Assembly: GCA_002779995.1 (NCBI GenBank)
Contig: PEWX01000092.1
Coordinates: forward strand, 1-64,000
DNA: 64,000 bases
Source of the DNA: Piscirickettsiaceae bacterium CG07_land_8_20_14_0_80_44_28
GTDB lineage: Bacteria > Pseudomonadota > Gammaproteobacteria > Thiomicrospirales > Thiomicrospiraceae
Reading direction: 5' to 3'
Under the pieces are notes generated by a model, which searched no databases, was not told the origin of the DNA, and saw only the letters and a program-made list of their open reading frames with translations. Position numbers and translations under genes: made by a program. Each line of letters starts with the position of its first letter. Position 1 is the stretch's first letter. Shown here in pieces: positions 51,334-60,506 of the stretch.

Positions 51334-51385
51334 ACTAGACAAATAATAACAACTTCACCACTTATAACCGATAGGAGATTTATCT

Positions 51386-51967
51386 ATGGACAAGACTAAG
51401 GAGGCTTTTTACCCGCTGGTTCACCGCCTGCTACATTGGGGGTTTGCCTTTGGCATGTTACTGATTTTATTAACGGTGCTGTTACGACTTGGCTGGATGG
51501 AAAAACATCACATGGCGCAAATACTGATGGATGCCCCTCAGCTCGCCAACGCGCAATTGAGTGAATCCGATGCCGTAAAAATTGCCAAGTCCATTCGCAA
51601 CGTCATGTTCGATTGGCATTTATATGCCGGCTACTTTTTAACCGTGTTATTAGTCCTTCGCTTTGCCCATATGAAAGCCAATGGCCTTTATTACAAAAGC
51701 CCTTTTGACCCCACCGCGACGGCCAAGGAAAAAATCAAAGCCATTGCTTATCTCGGGCTTTATGGCTTTGTTGCGTTATCGCTTATCAGCGGGTTATTGA
51801 TGGTCTATGGCCCTGCCGACTGGAAACACAGTATTGAAGAATTCCACCAATTGGCATTATGGTATTTAGTGCCGTTTTTAATCTTACACTTTGCTGCCAT
51901 TATCAAAGCAGAAGCCGGAGAAGAACCCGGAATCATTACCCGAATGATCGGTGGCCGCAAGCCATAA
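51386..51967 (+). CDS. Cytochrome b561-family membrane protein
   Basis: A 193-residue protein with four to five membrane helices and histidines placed as in diheme cytochrome b561 / hydrogenase b-type subunits: YPLVHRLLHWGFAFGM at the start, MFDWHLYAGYFLTVLLVLRFAHM in the middle and LWYLVPFLILHFAAI near the end. It probably passes electrons between quinone and a periplasmic partner, but no partner is adjacent. ATAGGAG precedes the ATG. A strong palindromic terminator follows, so it is likely monocistronic. It has direct repeats upstream, suggesting dedicated control. Confidence 0.85.
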   Translation: MDKTKEAFYPLVHRLLHWGFAFGMLLILLTVLLRLGWMEKHHMAQILMDAPQLANAQLSESDAVKIAKSIRNVMFDWHLYAGYFLTVLLVLRFAHMKANGLYYKSPFDPTATAKEKIKAIAYLGLYGFVALSLISGLLMVYGPADWKHSIEEFHQLALWYLVPFLILHFAAIIKAEAGEEPGIITRMIGGRKP

Positions 51968-51980
51968 TCCCCCCGTCTTT

Positions 51981-52014
51981 ATCAAAAAATGGCCAGGCCT
52001 GGTCATTTTTTGAT
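51981..52014. terminator. 34-bp near-perfect palindromic terminator (CCAGGCCTGG copy 10)
   Basis: ATCAAAAAATGGCCAGG mirrored with a single mismatch (G against T, a G-U pair in RNA), followed by the T run of the right arm. It lies 14 bases after the cytochrome b561 stop and would work on either strand. Confidence 0.8.
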
Positions 52015-52118
52015 TAAAATGACTCCTCAAATCGACCTGAAAATCGACTTTACCTTTTAGTCAGCGCACCCTTAATTGCGTCATTTATATCATTTTTGAA
52101 CTTTCAAAAGGAACGGCT

Positions 52119-53321
52119 ATGTCTTATTTAAAAAACTTTCCCAATGCCGAAGGGTATTTCGGAGATTTTGGTGGCGCTTTTTTACCGCCAGAGCTTGAAC
52201 CCCATTTCGCAGAAATCAATCAAGCTTACTTAACCTTAGGACGCTCTGCCGACTTTTTGAATGAACTCAACTATATTCGCAAACATTACCAAGGTCGCCC
52301 GACCCCTATTTACTATGCCCATAATCTCAGCCGAGATGTCGGCGCCCATATTTATTTAAAACGTGAAGACCTGAATCATTCCGGCGCACACAAACTTAAT
52401 CATTGTATGGCCGAAGCGCTATTGGCGAAACACATGGGCAAGACCAAATTAATTGCCGAAACCGGCGCCGGACAACACGGCGTGGCGCTGGCCACCGCAG
52501 CCGCCTATTTTGGGATGGCCTGTGAAATTCACATGGGCGAAATCGACATTGCCAAAGAAGCCCCGAACGTGACCCGCATGAAATTACTGGGGGCCACAGT
52601 CGTGCCGGTTTCATTTGGGGGTCGCAGCTTAAAAGAAGCGGTGGATTCGGCATTTCAATCTTATGTGCCACAAGCGGATACTGCTTTATTTGCCATTGGT
52701 TCAGTCGTTGGCCCGCATCCATTCCCAATGATGGTGCGTAATTTTCAATCGGTGGTTGGGCATGAAGCTCGCCAACAGTATTTAGAAATGGTGGGCGAAC
52801 TGCCGGATCAAGTCGGTGCCTGTGTTGGTGGCGGCTCCAATGCAATGGGGCTATTTTCTGGTTTTATCGAAGATCAAACCGTCACCTTAAACGGGGTTGA
52901 ACCGCTGGGCAAAGGCACCAAACCGGGCGAACATTCAGCCACCATGACTTACGGAAAACCCGGCATGATTCATGGATTTAAATGCTTACTGCTCTCTGAT
53001 GACGAAGGCAATCCGGCAGCGGTTCATTCAATCGCTTCTGGCTTGGATTATCCCGGTGTCGGGCCAGAACATTCTCACCTAAAAACCGCCGGAAAAGTGC
53101 AATATCATGGCGTTACTGACGCTGAAACCCTGGATGCTTTTTATAAACTATCACGCCGAGAAGGGATTATCCCTGCATTAGAAAGTGCCCATGCGGTGGC
53201 TTGGGCCATGAAGCACGGCCAGCAAAACCCGGGCACAACGATGCTCATTAACCTATCAGGACGCGGTGATAAAGACATTGACTATATCGCTGAAACCTTT
53301 GGCTTTGCAGAAGACCGCTAA
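52119..53321 (+). CDS. trpB: Tryptophan synthase beta chain (solitary)
   Basis: PLP enzyme joining indole and serine. Seen: [42 protein letters not shown] with the PLP lysine (Lys92), [10 protein letters not shown] with the catalytic glutamate (Glu114), [21 protein letters not shown], the phosphate loop [10 protein letters not shown] and SGRGDKD near the C-terminus. 400 residues is the TrpB1 length. The PLP segment [10 protein letters not shown] departs from the usual HTGAHKINN. No trpA or trpF is next to it; rsmJ follows after 11 bases. It could be the true TrpB encoded apart from TrpA or a stand-alone paralogue. Confidence 0.88.
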   Translation: MSYLKNFPNAEGYFGDFGGAFLPPELEPHFAEINQAYLTLGRSADFLNELNYIRKHYQGRPTPIYYAHNLSRDVGAHIYLKREDLNHSGAHKLNHCMAEALLAKHMGKTKLIAETGAGQHGVALATAAAYFGMACEIHMGEIDIAKEAPNVTRMKLLGATVVPVSFGGRSLKEAVDSAFQSYVPQADTALFAIGSVVGPHPFPMMVRNFQSVVGHEARQQYLEMVGELPDQVGACVGGGSNAMGLFSGFIEDQTVTLNGVEPLGKGTKPGEHSATMTYGKPGMIHGFKCLLLSDDEGNPAAVHSIASGLDYPGVGPEHSHLKTAGKVQYHGVTDAETLDAFYKLSRREGIIPALESAHAVAWAMKHGQQNPGTTMLINLSGRGDKDIDYIAETFGFAEDR

Positions 53322-53332
53322 TCGCGCTGACC

Positions 53333-54133
53333 ATGCTCATTGCCATTACCGAGACTGCCCTGCCTGAACGCGCTCACGCTCTAGCCACAAAGTTAGGGCT
53401 GCCGCTGACTAAAGAACTGGACGCCCCGCCACTAATGCAACTGGGTTGGTGGCAAGACCCCAAACAGCCTTGCACAACCGATGGTTCTGCCGACTATAAG
53501 TTGGCCCTTTTCTCAAATATGTCAGGCCCGGTTTTTATTGACTTTATTCAAGGCAAAAAAAACCATCGTCGTCAATTCGGCGGCGGCAAGGGGCAACCCC
53601 TGGCACGCGCGGTACTCGCACAACAACAACCGCACATCATCGATGCCACCGCCGGCATGGGCGGAGATGGCTTTGTGTTTGCCGGCTTAGGCTGTCAAGT
53701 CACTTTAATAGAACGCTCACCGATTATTGCTGCCTTGCTCGCAGATGCCATTGAACGCACCCAACACCCCGACACCCCGAAAGACATTCGTGCCATTATG
53801 GAACGCATGACCCTAATCGAAGCAGATGCCGCAGACTATTTATCGCAAGGCGCCGTTCACTGCGACGTAGTTTACTGCGACCCTATGTATCCCGAAAAAA
53901 AGAAAACAGCTGCCGCCCCCAAAGAGATGCAGGCGCTACAACAATTGGTCGGCTCAGACCAAGACAGTCAGACCCTACTGGCCGCTGCCCTTCAAGTCGC
54001 ACAAAAACGGGTGGTGGTCAAACGCCCTAAAAAAGCCCAACCTTTAATCGGCCCAACGCCCAATGCGCAGATTTCAAGTCCCAATACCCGCTATGATCTT
54101 TACACGACCCTGTTAGCCTCCGTATCAAACTAA
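53333..54133 (+). CDS. rsmJ: 16S rRNA (guanine(1516)-N(2))-methyltransferase
   Basis: SAM-dependent rRNA methyltransferase. Seen: LALFSNMSGPVFIDFIQGKKNHRRQFGGGKGQPLARAV, the SAM loop IIDATAGMGGDGFVFAGLG, VTLIERSPIIAALLADAIER and the catalytic VVYCDPMYPEKKKTAAAPKEMQAL. 266 residues is close to the family. It probably shares a transcript with trpB upstream. No strong ribosome site before the ATG, which fits coupling. Confidence 0.94.
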   Translation: MLIAITETALPERAHALATKLGLPLTKELDAPPLMQLGWWQDPKQPCTTDGSADYKLALFSNMSGPVFIDFIQGKKNHRRQFGGGKGQPLARAVLAQQQPHIIDATAGMGGDGFVFAGLGCQVTLIERSPIIAALLADAIERTQHPDTPKDIRAIMERMTLIEADAADYLSQGAVHCDVVYCDPMYPEKKKTAAAPKEMQALQQLVGSDQDSQTLLAAALQVAQKRVVVKRPKKAQPLIGPTPNAQISSPNTRYDLYTTLLASVSN

Positions 54134-54254
54134 CACAGGTGACATTTATAACGAACCCCAAAAAAATTTAGCGCTAAACTTAATGGGATAATTTCAAGCC
54201 AAATTCTGGCTATGATATGATTAGCAAACCCTTTAAAAAATATGGATAAATTTC

Positions 54255-55250
54255 ATGACACTATCTCGAAGACAATTTATCAGTCGTTCTTTTGGAACCT
54301 GCTTTTTGTCTGGTTTAGCAATGTTCGGATTAAGCGGTTGCAGCGAGCCAAATCTTGTTCGAATAGGTTCTCACCCCTGGCTAGGCTATGAGTTTCTGCA
54401 CCTAGGCCATCGTTTAGGTCAATTACCCAAACACATTCACTTTACCGAATATCGTTCCGCCAGTGAAATTCTATCGGCTCTGTCAAAAAAAGAAATTGAT
54501 GTTGCAACACTCAGTTTGGATGAGGTATTGATTGCTCGCGCCAGAGGCATCCCTATGACGGTCATTATGATTTTTGACATTTCTGCCGGTGCGGATATGG
54601 TGTTAGCGCCCCATCACACCAAAAAATTAACAGAACTGGCCGGGATGCGAATTGGCTATGAAGCAACGGCGCACGGGCAACTCATCTTGCATAAATTACT
54701 GGAAGCGGCGCATTTAACGCTTGATGACATTTCCGCCGTGGCGGTGGCGCCCTACCAACAATATGACGCCTGGAAAAGCGATCAGATTGATATCGCGATT
54801 TCTTATGAACCCTATGCGCATCCATTCTTAGCAGAAGGCTTTAAGGTGATTTTTGACAGCCGCCAACTGCCAAACATGAACTATGATGTGCTTGCGGTAA
54901 CAACCGACAAGCTATCAACACTGAGCAATTCCTTAACAGATTTAACCACAACCCACTTTAAGATGTTAAAATCGTTCCAATCTAATCCCAGTGACATGTT
55001 GTATGAAATGACCAATACCATCCACAACCGATTCCCGATTGACGTTATGAAAAGCGGACTCAGAGGCATCGCATTGCCCACTTTAGAAAGAAATCATGCC
55101 ATTTTATCCGACCGAGAGACCTTAAAAACCATTGTAAAAGGATTAATGCCCTATACCGGGGTTTCGGCAGATCAGCTTCCGCGTGACCTAGATCAACTGT
55201 TTACAAACCAATTTCTACCCAAAAATAGCCCCAATGCTGCATATTATTAA
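54255..55250 (+). CDS. NMT1/SsuA-like substrate-binding lipoprotein with a twin-arginine signal
   Basis: A 331-residue protein. The start LSRRQFISRSF is a twin-arginine (Tat) motif, followed by a hydrophobic stretch and the lipobox LSGC, so it should be exported folded and lipid-anchored. The body resembles NMT1/SsuA-type solute-binding proteins: IGSHPWLGYEFLHLGHRLG, EYRSASEILSALSKKEIDVATLSLDEVLIARARGIP, LAGMRIGYE, DIAISYEPYAHPFLAEG. Ligand unknown (family members bind thiamine precursors, sulfonates, nitrate and similar). No permease or ATPase is nearby; instead its end overlaps the start of a c-di-GMP sensor gene by 17 bases, suggesting a sensory rather than a transport role. Confidence 0.85.
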   Translation: MTLSRRQFISRSFGTCFLSGLAMFGLSGCSEPNLVRIGSHPWLGYEFLHLGHRLGQLPKHIHFTEYRSASEILSALSKKEIDVATLSLDEVLIARARGIPMTVIMIFDISAGADMVLAPHHTKKLTELAGMRIGYEATAHGQLILHKLLEAAHLTLDDISAVAVAPYQQYDAWKSDQIDIAISYEPYAHPFLAEGFKVIFDSRQLPNMNYDVLAVTTDKLSTLSNSLTDLTTTHFKMLKSFQSNPSDMLYEMTNTIHNRFPIDVMKSGLRGIALPTLERNHAILSDRETLKTIVKGLMPYTGVSADQLPRDLDQLFTNQFLPKNSPNAAYY

Positions 55251-58200
55251 CCCTCTTTTGATCATCCGACTCCGTTTTCTGATCCTCTTCAGTTTACTGT
55301 GCTTTGGCAATGCACAAGCGGATCATGCAAAAACCTCATTAAATCTGGCTGTTTTCGCACATTCCAATACTGAAACCACTTTAGCGCGTTATCAACCGCT
55401 AGCGGATTACTTGAGCGAAAATTTGCCAAATCACACGATTAAACTCTATGCAATGGGTGATTCCGCTCTCAGAACCGTTGTTCAGCATAACCAAATTGAT
55501 TTGGTTCTGGCCAACCCATCCCTCTATCAAATCATTCGCCATGAAAATGCCTTAAACAATGCAATTGCCACCATGCAAACCGCTTATCAAGGAAAAAGGT
55601 TAAATAGCTTTGGCGGGGTTATTTTCAGCTTGGCAACCAGAGAGGATATTCAAACCCTAAACGACTTGGCGAAACAAACCATTGCCATCCCCTCTTTTCG
55701 AAGCTCAGGTGCCTTTAGCATGCCGATGGCAGAAATTGCCAAACACACGGAACTGCGACAAACAGACTTAAACTTCCTCACGATTCACGATAATGAACGG
55801 GTGATTAAAGCGGTATTATCGAAAAAAGCAGATGTCGGCTTTGTCCGCACTGGTATCCTTGAACAATGGATTAAAGAAGGTAAATTGTCGGGTTCTGAAA
55901 TCAAAATCATTCACGCCCGCAACCTGTTTAACTATCCTTTTAAGCTATCAACAACACTTTATCCGGAATGGCCTTTTGTGGTACTCAGTCATATTGATGA
56001 AGCCACCACCAAGCAAGTTGCATTAGCGCTATACAATTTACCCGCGGATCATCCCGCCGCTATCGCTGCGCAGATCGCCGGGTTTATTCCACCGTTGGAC
56101 TATTTACCCTACGAAAAAATTTTACGCGACCTTCAGATTGAACCCTATCATATCCCCCCCCAATTCAGCCTGAAACAATTTTGGCAGCAATACACCGCCG
56201 ATATTCTTTTGATCGGCATCCTCATTATCATCTTGGCCATCAGCTTACTCAGAGCCCTTTACTTGCATCAACGCTTATCCAACTCCATGCAGCTTGTGCA
56301 ACGGCATGAAAAGGTACTGAGTGAAAAAGCCGCTTTAGACGAAATTTTACTGGCCTTGCCGCTGCAAGCGTCGAAACTGGATGAAGAAGCTTTTATTCAA
56401 AACGCGCTGGATGAAATTGAATCCCATATCACCAGTCAAATCGGTTTTGTTTACCTGGTCAATCATTCTTCGCAGACATTTGAACTCATTACCCATTCAA
56501 GCCAAACCCTTCGTAACCAACGACAACAAAATATCGTTTCGCACTACCGGTTTGCAGATGCCGGTATTGAAAAACAAGTGTTAGAGACCGAAAAACCGAT
56601 CATCATCAATCAGGTTTCGCAAACCCCTAATGAGATTGGCTTATTGAATAAAATGCATCAGTTAAACCGGCTCCTTATCGTACCGGTGATGGGCAAAGAT
56701 CGAGTGGAAATGCTGTTTGCGCTTGCCAATAAACCCTCAGATTATACCCAAGAAAATGTCCATGCACTTCAGCTACTGGCCAATGAAGTTTGGCGACTCA
56801 TTCAGCAACAGCATGCCAATCAAAAAATTATCAAACAACAACATCAATATGAACGCTTGGTGGATGAAATTGGTGAAAACTACTGTCTATACAGCTTAAA
56901 CGCGCAAGGTATCATCACCTATATCAGTGACAGCGCCGTGGGAATTTTTGAAATCCCGGTTGATCAAATATTAAACCAGCCCTGGCATTCGGTCATTCAA
57001 TGCTTGCCGGAAGACCAAGCTACTGTTGAAGCCAATATTCAAAATCTGCTTCAAAAGCGGCAGGTAAAAAACGAATTCAGCTTCCGTTTCAATTCGCCTT
57101 CAGCGAAACGTAAAACCCTGAAACTGATTCAACATGCCACCCTCGACAAAGCCGGTCGACTAATTTCGATTGATGGCCTGATTGAAAATATTACCGAACA
57201 AACTGAAACTGAAAATGAACTGCGCCAAGCTGCCAGCGTGTTTACCCATGCACAAGAAGCCATCTTAATTACCGATCCAAATGGTGTCATTCTGAATGTC
57301 AATCAAGCCTTTGAACAGATTACCGGCTACAAAAAAACCGAAGCGCTCGGCAATACGCCCAAACTGTTGAACTCCGGCAAACAAGACAAAAGTTTTTATG
57401 AAAAAATGTGGCGTCAACTGATTGAAGAGGGCAGGTGGTCTGGAGAAATTTGGAACAAACGAAAAGATGGTCGTATCTACCCGGAGAAACTGACCATTAG
57501 TGCTATCTATAATCAAGACGATACCATCAAAAATTATATTGCCCTCTTTTCGGATATTACCGTTGAAAAAGAACAGCGCAGCCAACTTGAGCTGATTGCA
57601 CACTACGATATGCTCACCGGACTACCCAATCGATTACTGTTTGCAGATCGCCTCAATCAAGCGATTGCCAGCGCCAAGCGGCATGATACCTCCATTGCCG
57701 TGCTGTTTATTGACCTGGATGGCTTTAAAGCCGTTAATGATCAGCACGGCCATCAGGCGGGTGATTACTTGCTGAAAACCATTGCTCAACGCTTTAGGAG
57801 TGCCATCCGTGACGAAGACAGCATCTCGCGCTATGGTGGAGATGAATTTGTGGCAGTGATTCTAAATGCCGACCAACTGAAAACCCTAACGCCCTTATTG
57901 CAGCGATTTTTAGATCACGCCAATCAACCGATTGTCTATAACGACATGACCTTTAGTGTCTCTGCCAGTATTGGTGTGACTTTTTTCCACCCCCATCAAG
58001 ACATGGATGCCGAGCAGGTGATTCGCCAAGCCGACCAAGCCATGTATCAAGCCAAAATGCGCGGCAAAAACCAAACCTATGTATTTGATGCGTCGCAAAC
58101 AGATCAAGCCGCCAGCGCTGAAATCATTGAACTTAAGCAAGCCCTTGCTGAAAATGAACTCAAACTATACTACCAGCCAAAAGTCAACTTAAAAACAGGT

Positions 58201-59250
58201 AAACTTTATGGATTGGAAGCGCTGATCCGTTGGCAACATCCACAAAAAGGACTGTTACAGCCAGCTGCATTTGTACACCTATTTCAAAACCCGTTCATTG
58301 CTTTTGATGCAGGATTTTGGGTCATTGAAGCGGCGTTAAAACAAATGCAAGCCTGGCATGAACAAGGCAAAGTACTCCCTGTCAGCGTTAATATTGATGG
58401 CATGTTATTGCTTGATCACCGTTTTTCCAACCATTTACAGAAATCATTAGCTAAATACCATCAAATTCCGCCCAGTTTATTAACTTTTGAGATATTAGAA
58501 ACCTCAGCCATTGAAGACATTGTGAGCACAACCAATGTTATGAAACGGTGTACGGCGATGGGGATTCAGTTCTCGATTGATGATTTTGGAACCGGCTATG
58601 CCTCGCTAACCTATCTCAAGACCCTGCCGGTTCATGAACTCAAAGCGGATTTGAGTTTTGTCAAAGACTTGCAAACCGATCCGCAAAGCCTGTCCATTAT
58701 GGAAAGTATTATTGGCATGGGTAAAGCCTTTAACCTGAATGTGGTTGCGGAAGGCGTAGAAACCGAATATGTTGCCAATCTGTTATTAAAGCTTGGCTAT
58801 GAATTAATACAAGGCTATGAAATCAGCCACCCCATGCCCGCTGATCAAGTATTTGAATGGTTACACCACTGGCACACTAAACCCCAATGGCAAAACATAA
58901 GACATGCCACTGAATATGAACGGGTTTTTATTACCGCAGCCATTGAACATCGCGCCTGGATTAATCAGATTGAATTTTACCTGACCAACCGCACCGATTG
59001 GCCACCTGAAATGGATGAAAAAAAATGTCGTTTTACACATTGGTTAGGCCACGATGAAGCCAAACAAAGGCTCACGAAATCTCAGCATCACCACATTCAA
59101 ACACTGCATTCACAAATTCACGCTATGGGACGACAGCTTATTACTCAAAAAACCGAAGGCAATTTGACCGCCGCGAGAGAGGGGCTTGAAAAACTCCATG
59201 CCCTAAAAGCTGAGTTGTTGGCCGCCATTGATTATGCAAACTTAAAATAG
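55234..59250 (+). CDS. PhnD-like periplasmic sensor joined to GAF-PAS-PAS-GGDEF-EAL-CZB
   Basis: A 1338-residue membrane signalling protein. Signal peptide to about 29 (GNAQA); PhnD-type solute-binding domain about 35-305 (FAHSNTETTLARYQPLADYLS, NQIDLVLANPSLYQ); membrane helix 322-345; GAF about 365-525; PAS about 538-652 and 662-780; GGDEF about 790-948 with an intact SRYGGDEF and an upstream RDED resembling the inhibitory RxxD site; EAL about 966-1212 with GLEALIRWQHP, DDFGTGYASLTYL and VVAEGVETE; CZB zinc-binding domain about 1229-1338 (EHRAWINQIEF, CRFTHWLG, HSQIHAMG). Both synthesis and breakdown of c-di-GMP look possible. Translation is likely coupled to the lipoprotein gene upstream. 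Confidence 0.92.
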   Translation: MLHIINPLLIIRLRFLILFSLLCFGNAQADHAKTSLNLAVFAHSNTETTLARYQPLADYLSENLPNHTIKLYAMGDSALRTVVQHNQIDLVLANPSLYQIIRHENALNNAIATMQTAYQGKRLNSFGGVIFSLATREDIQTLNDLAKQTIAIPSFRSSGAFSMPMAEIAKHTELRQTDLNFLTIHDNERVIKAVLSKKADVGFVRTGILEQWIKEGKLSGSEIKIIHARNLFNYPFKLSTTLYPEWPFVVLSHIDEATTKQVALALYNLPADHPAAIAAQIAGFIPPLDYLPYEKILRDLQIEPYHIPPQFSLKQFWQQYTADILLIGILIIILAISLLRALYLHQRLSNSMQLVQRHEKVLSEKAALDEILLALPLQASKLDEEAFIQNALDEIESHITSQIGFVYLVNHSSQTFELITHSSQTLRNQRQQNIVSHYRFADAGIEKQVLETEKPIIINQVSQTPNEIGLLNKMHQLNRLLIVPVMGKDRVEMLFALANKPSDYTQENVHALQLLANEVWRLIQQQHANQKIIKQQHQYERLVDEIGENYCLYSLNAQGIITYISDSAVGIFEIPVDQILNQPWHSVIQCLPEDQATVEANIQNLLQKRQVKNEFSFRFNSPSAKRKTLKLIQHATLDKAGRLISIDGLIENITEQTETENELRQAASVFTHAQEAILITDPNGVILNVNQAFEQITGYKKTEALGNTPKLLNSGKQDKSFYEKMWRQLIEEGRWSGEIWNKRKDGRIYPEKLTISAIYNQDDTIKNYIALFSDITVEKEQRSQLELIAHYDMLTGLPNRLLFADRLNQAIASAKRHDTSIAVLFIDLDGFKAVNDQHGHQAGDYLLKTIAQRFRSAIRDEDSISRYGGDEFVAVILNADQLKTLTPLLQRFLDHANQPIVYNDMTFSVSASIGVTFFHPHQDMDAEQVIRQADQAMYQAKMRGKNQTYVFDASQTDQAASAEIIELKQALAENELKLYYQPKVNLKTGKLYGLEALIRWQHPQKGLLQPAAFVHLFQNPFIAFDAGFWVIEAALKQMQAWHEQGKVLPVSVNIDGMLLLDHRFSNHLQKSLAKYHQIPPSLLTFEILETSAIEDIVSTTNVMKRCTAMGIQFSIDDFGTGYASLTYLKTLPVHELKADLSFVKDLQTDPQSLSIMESIIGMGKAFNLNVVAEGVETEYVANLLLKLGYELIQGYEISHPMPADQVFEWLHHWHTKPQWQNIRHATEYERVFITAAIEHRAWINQIEFYLTNRTDWPPEMDEKKCRFTHWLGHDEAKQRLTKSQHHHIQTLHSQIHAMGRQLITQKTEGNLTAAREGLEKLHALKAELLAAIDYANLK

Positions 59251-59297
59251 CAACTTAGCCTCATCCCATGATTGTCATCGGCTTTGAACTCAGAACT

Positions 59298-59957
59298 TTA
59301 AGGGGCTAACCGCTGCTTCAACCAGCGATTTTCACCCGCTTTCCGGTCATAACAAATCCGATCATGTAACCGATTATCGCCCCCCTGCCAAAATTCAATT
59401 TGATGCGGCACCACCCGATAACCACCCCAGAAATCCGGAAACGGCACCTCACCGGACTGAAACTTTTGTTTCATTTTTTCAAACTGACTCAACAACACCT
59501 GTTTGGAGGAAACTACCTGACTTTGTTGGCTGACCCAAGCACCAATCTGACTGCCCTTGGGTCGGCTGGCAAAATACTTCATCGACTGTGCCAGTGAAAT
59601 CTTTTCCGCTTTCCCCAAGACTTTCACTTGGCGCTCTAACGCCAACCAGGGGAACAACAATGCCACCCTCGGATTTTGCATAATCTGTTTTGATTTTTCA
59701 CTTTGATAATTGGTAAAAAATACAAAGCCATCTGTATCAAATTGTTTTAATAATACTGTTCGTAAACTCGGCTGACCCTGTGCATCCACGGTCGATAAAC
59801 TCATCGCGTTCGGCTCAAGTAAATCCGCCTCTTGCGCCTGTTTAAACCAAATTTCAAATTGTTTAAAGGGGTTCTCTGCGGTATTGTCTTCATCCAAGCC
59901 GCCTTTTAAATAGCGTTGACGTAACTCGGCCAGATCTAAAAAGGTTGCTTCACTCAC
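59298..59957 (-). CDS. pdxH: Pyridoxamine 5'-phosphate oxidase
   Basis: FMN enzyme giving pyridoxal 5'-phosphate. Seen: [43 protein letters not shown] (FMN site), [19 protein letters not shown], and the C-terminal [22 protein letters not shown] with the substrate-binding arginine. 219 residues is normal. The start is GTG with AGGAG seven bases upstream and overlaps the DUF188 gene stop by eight bases, so the two are coupled. Confidence 0.96.
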   Translation of the reverse strand: MSEATFLDLAELRQRYLKGGLDEDNTAENPFKQFEIWFKQAQEADLLEPNAMSLSTVDAQGQPSLRTVLLKQFDTDGFVFFTNYQSEKSKQIMQNPRVALLFPWLALERQVKVLGKAEKISLAQSMKYFASRPKGSQIGAWVSQQSQVVSSKQVLLSQFEKMKQKFQSGEVPFPDFWGGYRVVPHQIEFWQGGDNRLHDRICYDRKAGENRWLKQRLAP

Positions 59958-60435
59958 GCGGCTTCTCCTGTTTTTGCGAAGGGTTTTTTGATAAATATCG
60001 CTGTATAAAGCGATCTAACTGATTGGCAAACGCCTGACGATCCTGTTGATTTAATGGCGGCGGCCCACCGGTATTCACACCGCTGGAACGCACCGCATCC
60101 ATAAAGTTGCGCACGGTTAAACGTGCCTGAATATTGTCAAGGGTATAGAGCTCGCCCCTTGGGTTTAATGCCGTCGCGCCTTTGGCAATCGCTTCCGAGG
60201 CTAATGGAATATCTGCGGTAATCAACAAATCGCCCGAGACGATGCGTTTAACAATGGCATTATCGGCAACATCAAACCCTTGACCCACCTGTATAAAATC
60301 AATCCAGTGTTGTTGCGGCAGTCGCATGGCATGATTCGCCACCAAAGTCATCGGAATCCGAGTACGCTGCGCCGCTTTAAACAAAATCTCTTTAATCACG
60401 CAGGGACAAGCGTCTGCATCTACCCATATTTTCAT
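59950..60435 (-). CDS. DUF188 family protein (YaiI/YqxD)
   Basis: A 161-residue protein of the UPF0178 family: [20 protein letters not shown] at the N-terminus, [26 protein letters not shown] in the middle and a C-terminal [28 protein letters not shown]. The DADACP and TADIPLA motifs suggest a PIN-like nuclease fold, but no activity is established. It lies directly upstream of pdxH and overlaps it. A CCAGGCCTGG palindrome is just upstream of its start. Confidence 0.92.
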   Translation of the reverse strand: MKIWVDADACPCVIKEILFKAAQRTRIPMTLVANHAMRLPQQHWIDFIQVGQGFDVADNAIVKRIVSGDLLITADIPLASEAIAKGATALNPRGELYTLDNIQARLTVRNFMDAVRSSGVNTGGPPPLNQQDRQAFANQLDRFIQRYLSKNPSQKQEKPRE

Positions 60436-60470
60436 ACAATCAAAATCTCTTTAAAATGGCCTAAAAACGA

Positions 60471-60480
60471 CCAGGCCTGG
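60471..60480. repeat. CCAGGCCTGG iterated palindrome, copy 11 (recQ/DUF188 gap)
   Basis: Exact 10-mer in the 71-base gap downstream of recQ and upstream of the DUF188 gene. Flanks ACGA/TGAA; no T tract and no long arms. Confidence 0.9.
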
Positions 60481-60506
60481 TGAATATTGCTGTCTTTTAA
60501 GGCTAT

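Noticed and set aside
52396-52845. 149-residue minus-strand ORF inside trpB
   Set aside because: Lies wholly within conserved trpB coding sequence; Arg/Pro-rich shadow product with no domain features.
54134-54254. Promoter at TATGAT (54211) before the NMT1-like gene
   Set aside because: The -10 is good, but no -35 stands at 16-18 bases, so it is not listed as a feature.
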